Shown here one piece after another: positions 19,095-28,020 of a DNA stretch of 60,607 nucleotides. Source of the stretch: Paraburkholderia solisilvae (GTDB lineage Bacteria > Pseudomonadota > Gammaproteobacteria > Burkholderiales > Burkholderiaceae); assembly GCF_902859875.1 (NCBI RefSeq), contig NZ_CADIKF010000046.1:1-60607 (forward strand), given 5' to 3'. Within the stretch, counting starts at the first letter, position 1. Every line of letters starts with the position of its first letter. The position numbers and the translations under genes are program-made. The notes beneath the pieces were generated by a model. It had not been told where the DNA came from, ran no database searches, and saw only the letters and a program-made list of their open reading frames with translations.

Positions 19095-20111
19095 ATGTCA
19101 CTGCAACGCCGCACCACTCTCACGAAGTACCTGATCGAGCAGCAGCGCGAATATAACAATCTGCCAGCCGACCTGCGTCTGCTCATTGAAGTCGTTGCAC
19201 GCGCGTGCAAGGCGATCAGCTATCACGTCAGCAAGGGCGCGCTGGGTGATGCGCTCGGCACCGCCGGCAGCGAGAACGTGCAGGGTGAAGTACAGAAGAA
19301 GCTCGACATCCTGTCGAACGAAATCCTGCTCGAAGCGAACGAATGGGGCGGCAACCTCGCCGGGATGGCATCGGAGGAGATGGAACAGTTCTTCCCTATT
19401 CCGGCCAACTATCCGCGCGGTGAATATCTGCTTGTGTTCGATCCGCTCGACGGCTCTTCGAATATTGACGTGAATGTGTCGATCGGCACGATCTTCTCGG
19501 TGCTGCGCTGCCCGGACGGCCAGCAGCCGACCGAAAAATCGTTCCTGCAACCCGGCACGCAACAGGTCGCCGCCGGTTACGCGGTGTACGGGCCGCAGAC
19601 GGTGCTGGTGCTGACCACCGGCAATGGCGTGAACTGCTTTACGCTCGACCGCGAACTCGGCTCGTGGGTGCTCACGCAAAGCGATATGCGCATTCCGGTC
19701 GATACGCGCGAATATGCGATCAACGCGTCGAACTCGCGTCACTGGTACGAGCCAGTGCAGCAGTACATCGGCGAATTGAATGCCGGCCAGGACGGCCCGC
19801 GGCAGGCGGACTTCAATATGCGCTGGATCGCGTCGATGGTCGCAGACGTGCATCGCATCCTGAATCGCGGCGGCATCTTCATGTATCCGGCAGACAAGCG
19901 CACGCCGGATCGGCCCGGCAAGCTGCGGCTCATGTATGAAGCGAATCCGATGGCGTTTATCGTCGAACAGGCAGGCGGCGCGGCCACCAACGGCGAAAAG
20001 CGCATTCTCGACATCATGCCGCAACATTTGCATGAGCGCGTTGCCGTGTTCCTCGGCTCGAAGAACGAAGTTGACCGCGTAACCCGTTACCTCCTCGAAA
20101 GAAAAAAATAA
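19095..20111 (+). CDS. fbp: Fructose-1,6-bisphosphatase class 1
   Basis: Gluconeogenic enzyme converting fructose-1,6-bisphosphate to fructose-6-phosphate. It is 338 aa, the normal length. The metal-binding signature VFDPLDGSSNID is near residue 115, and RYTGSMVADVHR-equivalent MRWIASMVADVHR near 245. The phosphate-binding C-terminal region is complete. It is followed closely by tRNA-Thr. Confidence 0.96.
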   Translation: MSLQRRTTLTKYLIEQQREYNNLPADLRLLIEVVARACKAISYHVSKGALGDALGTAGSENVQGEVQKKLDILSNEILLEANEWGGNLAGMASEEMEQFFPIPANYPRGEYLLVFDPLDGSSNIDVNVSIGTIFSVLRCPDGQQPTEKSFLQPGTQQVAAGYAVYGPQTVLVLTTGNGVNCFTLDRELGSWVLTQSDMRIPVDTREYAINASNSRHWYEPVQQYIGELNAGQDGPRQADFNMRWIASMVADVHRILNRGGIFMYPADKRTPDRPGKLRLMYEANPMAFIVEQAGGAATNGEKRILDIMPQHLHERVAVFLGSKNEVDRVTRYLLERKK

Positions 20112-20120
20112 GTGTTGGGG

Positions 20121-20150
20121 TTGCCAAACGGATAAAGAAGTCCCTATAAT
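20121..20150 (+). promoter_or_regulatory. tRNA-Thr promoter
   Basis: TTGCCA (20121-20126), an 18-bp spacer and TATAAT (20145-20150) place the start just upstream of the tRNA. Confidence 0.75.
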
Positions 20151-20165
20151 CGCGGTTCTCCTGAT

Positions 20166-20241
20166 GCCGGAATAGCTCAGACGGTAGAGCAGCGCATTCG
20201 TAATGCGAAGGTCGGGGGTTCGATTCCTCTTTCCGGCACCA
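20166..20241 (+). tRNA. tRNA-Thr (CGU)
   Basis: A 76-nt cloverleaf with acceptor arms GCCGGAA/TTCCGGC, an anticodon loop TTCGTAA reading CGT (ACG codons), a GGTTCGATT T-arm and an encoded CCA end. Confidence 0.97.
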
Positions 20242-20250
20242 ATAGATTCA

Positions 20251-20285
20251 AAAAAAAGCCCAGTCCCTGCGACTGGGCTTTTTGC
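20251..20285 (+). terminator. Terminator after tRNA-Thr
   Basis: GCCCAGTC / GACTGGGC stem with a 5-nt loop, preceded by an A-run and followed by a T-run. Confidence 0.9.
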
Positions 20286-20471
20286 TTTTCTTAATTAACG
20301 CGCGTGCGTCGAGGCAAAGACGTTACGTTGATGTTTCGCAACGTCGAGGGGCTGCGTCGCGCGCCATCGTTCGTGCGCGATCGCGCCCCACGCTCGCGAA
20401 GCGTCAGCAATGCGACGGCCAATACTAACGCCACCACCTACCGCCACACCCACCGCCACCTCTACCTCGAC

Positions 20472-20957
20472 CTAATGCCGCCACCCATCGAGCACCTCCG
20501 GCGCAAGCAGCCCGCTGTGCGATTGCCGCGCGCCGTGCGAATCGATCAGCACCGTGCGCGGCAGCTCGCCACGCCAGCCCGGATCGAGCGCCATGCGTAA
20601 TTTTTCCGGTATCGCTTCGGCGTTCGCATATTGCGCGACCTGCGGCGGCAGTTGCATCGTCGCGAGTGCTTGCGTAAGTGCCGCCGCATTGTCGTCGAGC
20701 GAGTCCATCGCAATCATCGTCAAACGCACGTCGCGATGCCGCTTCTGCCATTGCGCAATGCGCGCGACATTTTCGCGACAGTAACTGCAATCGAGCGACC
20801 AGATTTCGACAATCTGCGTTTCGCCCTGCCTCGACGCAAACACACGGCCGACGTCGGCCGCGACAAGCGGTTGCAGGTCCGCCGCGGCCGCCGCGCGAAC
20901 CGGTACCCCTTCAACGAAAAACAGCAGCGCCGCCAGCAACGCGATCAGGTATTTCAT
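20472..20957 (-). CDS. Exported thioredoxin/TlpA-like protein
   Basis: A 161-aa periplasmic protein with a signal peptide (cleavage after about residue 22, VRAAA). It has a thioredoxin-like fold with one CxxC site, CSYC, in WSLDCSYCRENV. Proteins of this type reduce or donate electrons to cysteine pairs in extracytoplasmic metal-site proteins. Its start abuts the stop of the BNR protein upstream, so the two are probably translated together. A partner with a CECC motif next door is suggestive, but the substrate is not known. Confidence 0.75.
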   Translation of the reverse strand: MKYLIALLAALLFFVEGVPVRAAAAADLQPLVAADVGRVFASRQGETQIVEIWSLDCSYCRENVARIAQWQKRHRDVRLTMIAMDSLDDNAAALTQALATMQLPPQVAQYANAEAIPEKLRMALDPGWRGELPRTVLIDSHGARQSHSGLLAPEVLDGWRH

Positions 20958-22223
20958 TTACTTCTCCCCGTCCATCGGCAGCAGCATGTAGCCGTCGTTC
21001 TGCGTGCGCCACGACAGATATACCCGCCCCGCGTCCGTCAGCAGTTGCGGGTTGTCGCTGCCACCCGCGGTTTGCGCGAGCGTGCGGGGCGCGCTCCAGT
21101 GCCGGCCTTCATCGTCGGAACGGCGCACCAGCACGCGCATCGTGTCACCGTCGAAGTCCTTCCACGCGAGCCATAGCGTGCCGCCGTTATCGAGCAGCGC
21201 CGGGTGCGACGCCTGCTCGCCGGGCTTGCCGGTCGCGCCGAACGCCCAGGGCTCGCCAATCGGTCGTCCATCCGCGGCGAGCCGTGAGTAGTAGATATCG
21301 GCGCGTCCGTCCACGACGCTGAACCACGCCATATGACGCACGCCGTCGCGCGTGATCGCGAGCGCCGGCCCCTGCTCGGGACACGCTTCGACGTGCCAGT
21401 TCGAAAAGGTCGCGCGCAGCGCAACGATGCGCGTGGCGGCCTCGGCAGGCAGCACCGCGAGCGCATGATCGCGAATCTGCCCGGGAAAGACGTTGCGCCA
21501 CATCGCCTGCACACGGCCTTCGCTATCGAGCGCAAGCGCGATGCGGCAGCATTCGCACGTGTGATCGGCAATCTTGCGTTCCGGCGCAAACGACTGGCCG
21601 CCATCGCTCGACACCGCGTAATAGACGGCGAGGCCGTCATACGACTTGCCGTCACGCTTCGCGGCCGCCTTGTCGCGCCTGTCGATCCATGCGACAAAGA
21701 TGCGCCCCTGCGCATCGACGATCAGCGAATCGAAGCGATGCGTAATCGGCTCACGATCGTGATGCACGGTGACCGGCACCGACCACGTCGCGCCGCCGTC
21801 GGTCGAGCGCGAAAAGCGGACCATGCCGGTGTACGGCTGATCGAGCGGCATCGACCACGTCACGTAGAGCGTGCGCGCATCTGGGCTGGCCGCAATCTTC
21901 GGCAGGTTCTCCGCGCTTGTGTAAACCGGCTCCGGCATCGCGTTGACGACCACCGGCGCTGACAGCGTATGACCGCGATCATCCGAATGCGCGACGACGA
22001 CGTGCTGCCCCTCGACCCAGGCGACCCACAGCCGATGCCGGGAATCGAACGCCGCGCCGGTTGCGAGCGGGGTCTTCCCGGCTTCGCCGGGTGCGGACAT
22101 GTCCATTTGCATCATCGTGTGCGAGCCGGCGGCATCGCTCGCCGGCGCAGCGCCATCAGCGAACGCCGTGTAGGGCAACGCGCAAGCGATCAGCACGACC
22201 AGCCATTTATTCAACGCGATCAT
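20958..22223 (-). CDS. Exported sialidase-like (BNR/beta-propeller) protein with CECC motif
   Basis: A 421-aa protein with signal peptide (residues 1-22). The body is a six-bladed beta-propeller of sialidase type with repeated SxDxGxTWS-like Asp boxes (SRSTDGGATWS, SSDGGQSF, RSDDEGRHWS). Two features suggest metal handling rather than sugar hydrolysis: a Met/His-rich stretch SHTMMQMDMS just after the signal and HTCECC near residue 240. GGAGAA precedes the ATG. It overlaps the stop of the receptor remnant upstream by four bases (ATGA). The enzymatic arginine triad is not evident. Confidence 0.75.
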   Translation of the reverse strand: MIALNKWLVVLIACALPYTAFADGAAPASDAAGSHTMMQMDMSAPGEAGKTPLATGAAFDSRHRLWVAWVEGQHVVVAHSDDRGHTLSAPVVVNAMPEPVYTSAENLPKIAASPDARTLYVTWSMPLDQPYTGMVRFSRSTDGGATWSVPVTVHHDREPITHRFDSLIVDAQGRIFVAWIDRRDKAAAKRDGKSYDGLAVYYAVSSDGGQSFAPERKIADHTCECCRIALALDSEGRVQAMWRNVFPGQIRDHALAVLPAEAATRIVALRATFSNWHVEACPEQGPALAITRDGVRHMAWFSVVDGRADIYYSRLAADGRPIGEPWAFGATGKPGEQASHPALLDNGGTLWLAWKDFDGDTMRVLVRRSDDEGRHWSAPRTLAQTAGGSDNPQLLTDAGRVYLSWRTQNDGYMLLPMDGEK

Positions 22224-23167
22224 TTGTGTTCTCCACGGAACGTCCGGCGAGGAGCGGGGTGACAAGCCGGGCGACAAGCGGCGTAACGGCGCTCGGCCAG
22301 GCTGTCGGTGCCAGGCAACACCGGCCACTGGCGATCGGGCTGACAACAACGCAGCTTCCGATCGGCACCCAGCAATGCGCTCATCGCACCACAGACGTCG
22401 TGATGGATAGCGCCGTTGCCGGGCGGGTCGCCCGCCTGACGATTGCCGCCGGGAAGAGGCTTCGCAAAACCATAAGGACCGTCGTCGTGCCGCGAGAAGG
22501 AGTGCGTGTCGATCCACGCCTCGTACCCGTCGGGCCTGTGCGTCGCGATCCGCACGGTCGAGCCGGGCCAATCGTCCGGACGCCGCACTGAAAACGGACC
22601 GTCCAGCGGGCCATGCAGCGGATCGTCCAACGCGTCGACCTGCTCGATATCGTCGGGCGCGATCAGCCGCCCGCGCCGCGGATTCGCGTTGCGCGCACCG
22701 GGCGAATTCGACAGCAGCCGGGCGTCCGCGCGCACAAGGCCCGCGCGTTCGCTGTGCAATTCGTCGAAGTCGCGGCCCGTAAATACGGAATTGCGATCGC
22801 CGGTGAAGCGTTTACGTATCAGAAGGTGCGGCGCGTACCTGAGCGCACCGTCGCTCGCGACGAAGTTGCGCGTGTCGACCAGGTCGCGATCGGTCGCGCC
22901 GACGCGGCTCGGCGTGTCCGGCATGTGCGGCACGCGCACCGGCGCGGCAGACACCCAAACTGCTTGCGACGGTTGCGCGGACGTCAACGCGCTGTCGAAA
23001 TCAGTCGTTATGGTGGTAGGCGACGGTGCGCGCGAAGTCGCACGCGCGTTGCGCGGATGTCGTGTCGCGGGATCGGGATCGGCCCACGCGGACGGCCAGG
23101 CGAGCGCCGCCGCACGCGCGATCGGAAACGACCGGCGCGCAGGCAGCGCAGCAGAAACGAAGTGCAT
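22220..23167 (-). pseudogene. TonB-dependent receptor remnant (plug domain and start of barrel)
   Basis: An open frame of 315 codons with a signal-like start. Residues 95-240 recall the plug of a family of TonB-dependent receptors: LRYAPHLLIRKRFTGDRN, FTGRDFDEL, LLSN, RLIAPDDIEQVD, and RIATHRPDGYEA are family-like. Between them the expected YADGLLLSN and YGPFSALYPGN wording is eroded into unrelated Arg/Pro-rich sequence. The whole beta-barrel, about 450 residues, is missing. No stop codon interrupts the frame, so it could still be translated, but transport is unlikely. Assignment rests on recalled family wording, without an alignment. Confidence 0.65.
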
Positions 23168-23324
23168 AAAAGTCCTGAGTTCATGATCAGAACCGTCGCG
23201 GCGCGGCACGTACGCCACACGAGCGCGATACGCCGCGCGGACGGTGACGCAAGGATGGCCGGACGGGCGAACGCAAACCGCTAGCGCCGTAACAAGGTGG
23301 CGCGCCCGGCAAGCGATGGCTGCT

Positions 23325-23702
23325 TCAGATCAAGGTTTCAGGCGGGGCGCGCGGCTGTGCGACGCGAACGCTGCGGCGCACAAATGAGGATTGCAGTTCG
23401 AAACTTCGCACGTGGGTGAACGCGCGAAGCGGAGCGGAAACAGCAGGAAGGCTTGCGCCGAGTGCGAAGTTCGCGGCGAAGCCCGGGCAGTACACGCAGT
23501 GCGGCACGACCCAATGCGTCTGCGTTGCATCGCCGGAACCGGCAGGGCCGATCACGACCTGCTGCGCGCCCGCGGCGTGACAGAGTTCGACGGACAGCGG
23601 ATCGCCCGCGTTCGCGGCACGCGCATAGCCGATGACCGGCGACAGTACGTTGAGTACCACCGCCAGCCATACGAGGCCGATCCAGCGTGTAGAACGTTTC
23701 AT
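23325..23702 (-). CDS. DUF2946 family protein
   Basis: A 125-aa exported or membrane-anchored protein. A hydrophobic N-terminal segment (residues 8-27) is followed by a CHAAG site and, near residue 70, HCVYCPGF, which is the cysteine signature of DUF2946. Members are commonly found upstream of copper-related TonB receptors and copper chaperones. It would be the first gene of the minus-strand cluster running to 20472, whose receptor has decayed. Confidence 0.75.
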   Translation of the reverse strand: MKRSTRWIGLVWLAVVLNVLSPVIGYARAANAGDPLSVELCHAAGAQQVVIGPAGSGDATQTHWVVPHCVYCPGFAANFALGASLPAVSAPLRAFTHVRSFELQSSFVRRSVRVAQPRAPPETLI

Positions 23703-23960
23703 CGCTATCTGGCGAAAGTGAGCGCGCAGTATAGCAAGGGCTCGAACAGCATGTGTTTGAAGTGGACTGGAAGTGGTGCCGAAGTGGTCTGCGACGAATG
23801 TATTAAGGACAAGCGATAAATTTTATTCAAGCATCTTCAATCGCGGAACGCGTGTGCCGTTAAAGCAACAACAACGGGTCCATTCGCGGGTTTTGCGGTC
23901 GACCGCACTAGTGGCAAACGGGGACTGAGGCAGATAATCGATTTGTAAAGGAGAAAGATC

Positions 23961-24110
23961 ATGGACACGAAACCGCCGAAGATTCCGACCCCCGACAAGG
24001 TGTACAGCCCGGATCCGGAACCTGCAGGCGTCGAATTTCTCGGGGCCGAATTGCCGGAGCACGTGCGAGCGTTTTTCGACGAGCAACGCAAGTCGTGCGA
24101 ACCGAAGTAA
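23961..24110 (+). CDS. Small hypothetical protein, 49 aa
   Basis: ATG at 23961 preceded by AAAGGAGA with 7-nt spacing; stop at 24108-24110. The peptide begins MDTKPPKIPTPDKVY and ends with a charged helix (EHVRAFFDEQRK) and a lone cysteine (SCEPK). Soluble, acidic/proline-rich N-terminus, no signal. The strong ribosome site and third-position GC bias support it as a real gene. Not recognised. Confidence 0.6.
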   Translation: MDTKPPKIPTPDKVYSPDPEPAGVEFLGAELPEHVRAFFDEQRKSCEPK

Positions 24111-24508
24111 CGGCGACGAACGGGGATTTCACAGCGGGCGATTGCGCATCGACGATGCGGCGGTGCGGTATGCGCGCTCGAGTGATTGCCTGTGTGGGCG
24201 CGGCCGGGTGATCGTCATCGCTGGCGCGGCAGGCGCTGCGGGTTCGCGCGCGGCTGGCGTCAAGGTATCGCGTGCACACTGAGTTCGTCCGCGCATCCGG
24301 CGTCGGCAGCGACGGTCGATTAGTGCGGCGATGCGTCGGCGGCGCGGCGGGGTTCGTCTCCCGCGTCCTCGGGCGCGGCGATTGGCGCAAGCGGACCGAT
24401 CGCGTATCTTTCAAACATTGCGGCAGCTTTGCGCTGTCGCGGTATGTCGCAACTGCCCGCCGGCGAGCCCATCGCGGCCCACCCCACTTTCCCGATCTTT
24501 TCTCTTTT
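24111..24508. other. 398-bp gap before the chorismate mutase, nothing recognised
   Basis: Frames through this stretch are Arg/Ala-rich noise. No tRNA, terminator or convincing promoter pair was seen. Confidence 0.4.
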
Positions 24509-25123
24509 ATGGCAAGTTCACTTCGCGTGGCCGCGCTGCGCCCGCTGGCATTAGCGATCGCACTCGCGACGGCGTTCGCTTTCACGTTCGCGCCCACGCC
24601 GTCCCACGCGGACACCGATGACACCGCGCTCACGAACCTGATCTCGCTGGTTTCCCAGCGGCTGGCGCTGGCCGAGCCCGTCGCCCGCTGGAAGTGGGTG
24701 AACCACCGCCCGGTCGGCGACGCGCACCGCGAAGCCGCGCTGCTCGCCGACATCGCGAAACGCGCGCCGGCCGTGGGCGTCGATCCGGAGTTCGCGCGCG
24801 CGTTTTTCCAGGACCAGATCGATGCGAGCAAGGACATCCAGAACGCGCTGTTCGAGCAGTGGCGCAAATTGCGGCCGCCGGACGGACCGGTGCCGGATCT
24901 CGACACGCGCACGCGCGCGCAGCTGGATCGGCTGACCCAATCGATGATTTCCGCGCTCGCACGCGTGCAGACGCTGCGTGCAACACCCGACTGCCCGACG
25001 CAGGTCGCGCGTGGAGTCGCAAACTGGAAATCGTTGACGCGTTATGACGCGACGCAAACAGAAGCGCTCACGCGGGCGCTTGGGCACGTCTGTGAATCGG
25101 GAGGCGTCGGCGCAACGGGCTAG
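24509..25123 (+). CDS. aroQ: Exported gamma-class chorismate mutase (AroQ)
   Basis: A 204-aa protein with an N-terminal signal peptide ending near SHADTDD, so it should act in the periplasm or outside the cell, converting chorismate to prephenate. The body is the all-helical AroQ gamma type: LISLVSQRLALAEPVARWKW, then DPEFARAFFQDQIDASKDIQ carrying the usual Arg/Lys/Gln active-site positions, and a disulfide-capable pair (Cys in TPDCP and HVCES). Upstream in-frame sequence to 24272 lacks homology, so I chose the ATG at 24509. Its stop overlaps that of the convergent exonuclease gene by three bases. Confidence 0.85.
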   Translation: MASSLRVAALRPLALAIALATAFAFTFAPTPSHADTDDTALTNLISLVSQRLALAEPVARWKWVNHRPVGDAHREAALLADIAKRAPAVGVDPEFARAFFQDQIDASKDIQNALFEQWRKLRPPDGPVPDLDTRTRAQLDRLTQSMISALARVQTLRATPDCPTQVARGVANWKSLTRYDATQTEALTRALGHVCESGGVGATG

Positions 25124-26370
25124 CGGGCGTCCACTACCGCGGCGGTGTCCTCGTTGGCGCCCGCTTCAAGCGGCATGAACACCGGCGCCGACGGTTCAGT
25201 CAAGGTGGGCGGCTGCGACGGCGCGAGCGGCTGCACGTGCAACCCGCGCGCCAGATGCGTCTGCATGAGCCGGTACGTCGACAGTTCGAACGCACGCGGC
25301 CTGTCCTGCGCGAGCAGATGAGCCGCCTGTTCCGCCGACGGCGCATGGCCCAGATAGCACCAGCGATCGACCACGTGAAAGACCCGTGCGTGCTCCAGCG
25401 CAGGTTCCACGGCACGGGTTGCGTGATCCGCGCCACTTTCTCCGAACACGATCGCGCCGTCGAACGGCCATGCCGCCTCGACCGGATCGCTGCGCGACGT
25501 GCGCGGCAAGCGGTTGTGAGCCGGGCGCAGCGCGGCAATCCATTGTGCTTCCGCGAGCAGCGCCCCCAGTTCGCCGCCCGTCGCGCGCCAATCGACGCGC
25601 CGTACCAGTTGCGCCAGCCGCAGATCCTTCGACGAGCGCCGCTCCCCGGTCAGATGCGCACGAATCCGCTGGCGCACCCGCACGCTGCGGCCGACATAGA
25701 GCGGCACATCGTTTTCTCCGTAGAACATATAGATGCCACAGCCCGCCGGCGCCGCGTCGAGCGAATCCTCGGTCAGATCGCCGGCCAGCCGGTAGCGCCG
25801 CACCGTACGATCGATCTGCGCGCGCAGCACATCGAGCGCCACGAGCTCATGCAGGCATTGCCAGAATTGCCACAGCAAGTCCGCGTCGGCGAGCGCCCGG
25901 TGGCGATCGGACGGCACGAGCGCGTGCCGCGCGACCAACGCGTCGAGCCCGTGGCGCTTCTCAGCGGGAAATAGCGCGCGCGACAGACGCACCGTGCACA
26001 GCACGTCCGGATTGAAGGCGATCCCGGCGCGCTCGAATTCGCTGCGCAGAAAACCGCGATCGAAGCTGGCGTTGTGCGCGACAAACAGCTTGCCGTCGAG
26101 ACGCGCAAACAGTTCGGGCGCGATTGCGTCGAAAGTCGGCGCGCCGCGAACCATTGCATCGGTGATGCCGGTCAACTGCTGGATAAACGGTGGAATGGGC
26201 TGCCGCGGATCGACAAGCGTGCTCCAGCGCACAATGCCTTGCGGGCCGACTTCGACGACGCCGACTTCGGTGATCCGATCCACACCGGTCGAGCCGCCGG
26301 TGGTTTCGAGGTCGACAAACGCGATCGGCACATCGAGTGCGGCGGGCGCGGCTAGGAAAGGTTCAGACAT
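25120..26370 (-). CDS. DEDDh 3'-5' exonuclease fused to a GIY-YIG domain
   Basis: A 416-aa nucleic-acid enzyme with two modules. Residues 14-180 are a DnaQ/epsilon-type exonuclease: FVDLETTGG (Exo I), HNASFDRGFL (Exo II) and HRALADADLL (Exo III, DEDDh His). Residues 215-300 form a UvrC/Cho-like GIY-YIG domain: GCGIYMFYGENDVPLYVGRS followed by RVRQRIRAH. The combination is widespread in proteobacteria and probably serves DNA repair or processing. The ATG at 26370 fits family starts. The Pro-rich C-terminal 40 residues are variable. Confidence 0.9.
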   Translation of the reverse strand: MSEPFLAAPAALDVPIAFVDLETTGGSTGVDRITEVGVVEVGPQGIVRWSTLVDPRQPIPPFIQQLTGITDAMVRGAPTFDAIAPELFARLDGKLFVAHNASFDRGFLRSEFERAGIAFNPDVLCTVRLSRALFPAEKRHGLDALVARHALVPSDRHRALADADLLWQFWQCLHELVALDVLRAQIDRTVRRYRLAGDLTEDSLDAAPAGCGIYMFYGENDVPLYVGRSVRVRQRIRAHLTGERRSSKDLRLAQLVRRVDWRATGGELGALLAEAQWIAALRPAHNRLPRTSRSDPVEAAWPFDGAIVFGESGADHATRAVEPALEHARVFHVVDRWCYLGHAPSAEQAAHLLAQDRPRAFELSTYRLMQTHLARGLHVQPLAPSQPPTLTEPSAPVFMPLEAGANEDTAAVVDAR

Positions 26371-26629
26371 GAATGAGACCAGATTTAAGTGCGATGATTT
26401 TGGGCAAGTATGCACCATCATCGCCGGATCGGCCTGAGCGGAACTTTCACGTCCGGGTATCCGCAGTCGCAGCGCTGGGCCGCGTGCATTTTGAACAACA
26501 TCACGCTGAATAAATCTTCTGAGTCAAATTTATTCTTTTAAGATAAGTCTGATAATCGACCGGGATTACAGGACGCGTGATGTCATAGCGATTTCGGATT
26601 CTTTATCAGCACATTGTCATTTTCATGAT

Positions 26630-26663
26630 AAAAACAAAAAGCCCTCGCCAATGCGAGGGCCTG
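26630..26663 (-). terminator. Terminator of the cold-shock gene
   Basis: On the minus strand GCCCTCGC / GCGAGGGC with a 4-nt loop is followed by TTTTTGTTTTT, 30 bp after the cold-shock stop codon. Confidence 0.88.
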
Positions 26664-26690
26664 TCTTAGCGTCGGATACGTACGATGCTG

Positions 26691-26894
26691 TTACAGCGGC
26701 TGGATGTTTGCAGCCTGCTTGCCCTTCGGGCCGGTCCGAACTTCGAAAGAGACGCGTTGATTCTCTTTCAGCGATTTGAACCCTTCCGAGCGGATTTCCG
26801 AGAAGTGTGCGAACAGATCGTCGCCACCCGCATCAGCAGTAATAAATCCAAAGCCCTTAGCATCGTTGAACCATTTGACGACACCGGTTTCCAT
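26691..26894 (-). CDS. Cold-shock protein (CspA family)
   Basis: A 67-aa single-strand RNA/DNA-binding OB fold. RNP1 KGFGFIT and RNP2-like LFAHFSEI are present, and the sequence ends GPKGKQAANIQPL as in Burkholderia members. I chose the ATG at 26894 because GAGGAA lies 8 nt upstream; another ATG two codons earlier is possible. The 335-bp upstream gap allows a long regulated 5' leader, usual for this family. Confidence 0.93.
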   Translation of the reverse strand: METGVVKWFNDAKGFGFITADAGGDDLFAHFSEIRSEGFKSLKENQRVSFEVRTGPKGKQAANIQPL

Positions 26895-27229
26895 ATCCAT
26901 TTCCTCGAATTTGTTTGAGACGGGCAATACATGCGCCGGACCGAGCTTCATTCGGCATTCGGCTCCGCATTTATACGGGGAGTGACGGCAAACCGTCAAG
27001 CGCTGGTTTACCAGTGGGCCATTATCATTCGACAAATGCGCGGTGCATGCGTGCGTTTCTCTTAAATGCTGCAATAACAGAATAGTGATTTTTTACCGAA
27101 CTCCATTCGATATCGGGAATTTATGCCGATGTGTAACTAAACGTGAATTTCGTAAGTGTTTTTACGGGTTGTTCAGGCATGGAGCGCACACCATGATGGT
27201 CTTCAGCAGTGGGGTTCAGGGAGACTGTC
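26895..27229. other. Leader/promoter region between cold-shock gene and small ORF
   Basis: Divergent intergenic region. It is AT-richer than its surroundings around 27060-27150, where divergent promoters probably lie. No clear -35/-10 pair, cold-box or terminator could be assigned by eye. Confidence 0.4.
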
Positions 27230-27487
27230 ATGCTATTAAACGTTATTCGCCGCCTGGCGGCTCGTTTCACGACGCAACTTTCCCATTCGTCTGAAAAACG
27301 ACCCGTCCCATTGCGATCTGGCGCCGCCCAGCCGGCGCTTCAGTTCGATCCTGTCTGGCACGGCGACCACTGGCAGAACCTGCTGTCTTCCCCGATGGAC
27401 GCCCGTCACTACGTGATGGAAGACTGGAGCATCGTGCCCGGTTTCGACTACGTGCCGGCCACGGTCGTCGCCCGGCGTCACCGTTGA
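27230..27487 (+). CDS. Small hypothetical protein, 85 aa
   Basis: ATG at 27230 is preceded by AGGGAGA with 6-nt spacing. The peptide starts with a short amphipathic Arg-rich helix (MLLNVIRRLAARF), then a region rich in aromatic residues (FDPVWHGDHWQNLL) and ends PATVVARRHR. No signal peptide or known domain. Start signal and codon use favour a real gene; function unknown. Confidence 0.55.
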   Translation: MLLNVIRRLAARFTTQLSHSSEKRPVPLRSGAAQPALQFDPVWHGDHWQNLLSSPMDARHYVMEDWSIVPGFDYVPATVVARRHR

Positions 27488-27516
27488 ACGTCCGAAGTTC
27501 TCCTGAACGTACAGGC

Positions 27517-27598
27517 AAAAAAAAGCGCGACGGTTAGTCGCGCTGACAAAGTTTGGAGATCTTTTTCGTCAACGAAAAAGTCTGCTTCGGAAAGCAGA
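27517..27598 (-). ncRNA. Candidate small RNA of about 82 nt with three hairpins
   Basis: On the minus strand a -10 TATACT (27610-27605) predicts a start at 27598, exactly where a hairpin begins: TCTGCTT/AAGCAGA (27598-27581). A second hairpin CTTTTTCG/CGAAAAAG follows (27580-27561). A 16-nt single-stranded linker containing CTCC comes next, and then a terminator AGCGCGAC/GTCGCGCT (27544-27524) with eight T residues. No protein gene precedes this terminator on the minus strand, which argues for an independent transcript. The -35 is weak. CTCC in the linker could pair with ribosome binding sites. Confidence 0.6.
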
Positions 27599-28020
27599 GT
27601 ATTCAGTATAGCGCCCTCTTTCAACGCAATTAGGCGTGCACTTAACAAACACTCATTTCCGCTTCAGCAATAATCTGACCTTTGTCGATTTCCTGTTGTT
27701 TTTCTGCGTCACTTCGACGTCGCAATTACACAACGCAACGTGGCTGACACACGCCCCAGGGTCATCCCTTACTACTGTAAGGCCTTTGCCTGTAAGGCTC
27801 GACAGGCAGCGCTAGATCATTTCTCGTCTCGTAATACTTTATTGCGAAAACTGGAATGGTCACGCGGCGATGAGCATCTCTACACTTTGCCTACCCGGAA
27901 AGCGAACGTGCACTGGTCATGCGCGTTTTCACGCGAACTTCGCCTCTCGCAGCGCCTCGCGTGATGGTTTTCTTAAAGCCTGGGTTTCCAAAACCCATCC
28001 TGTTCTCGGAGTTTACAAAG

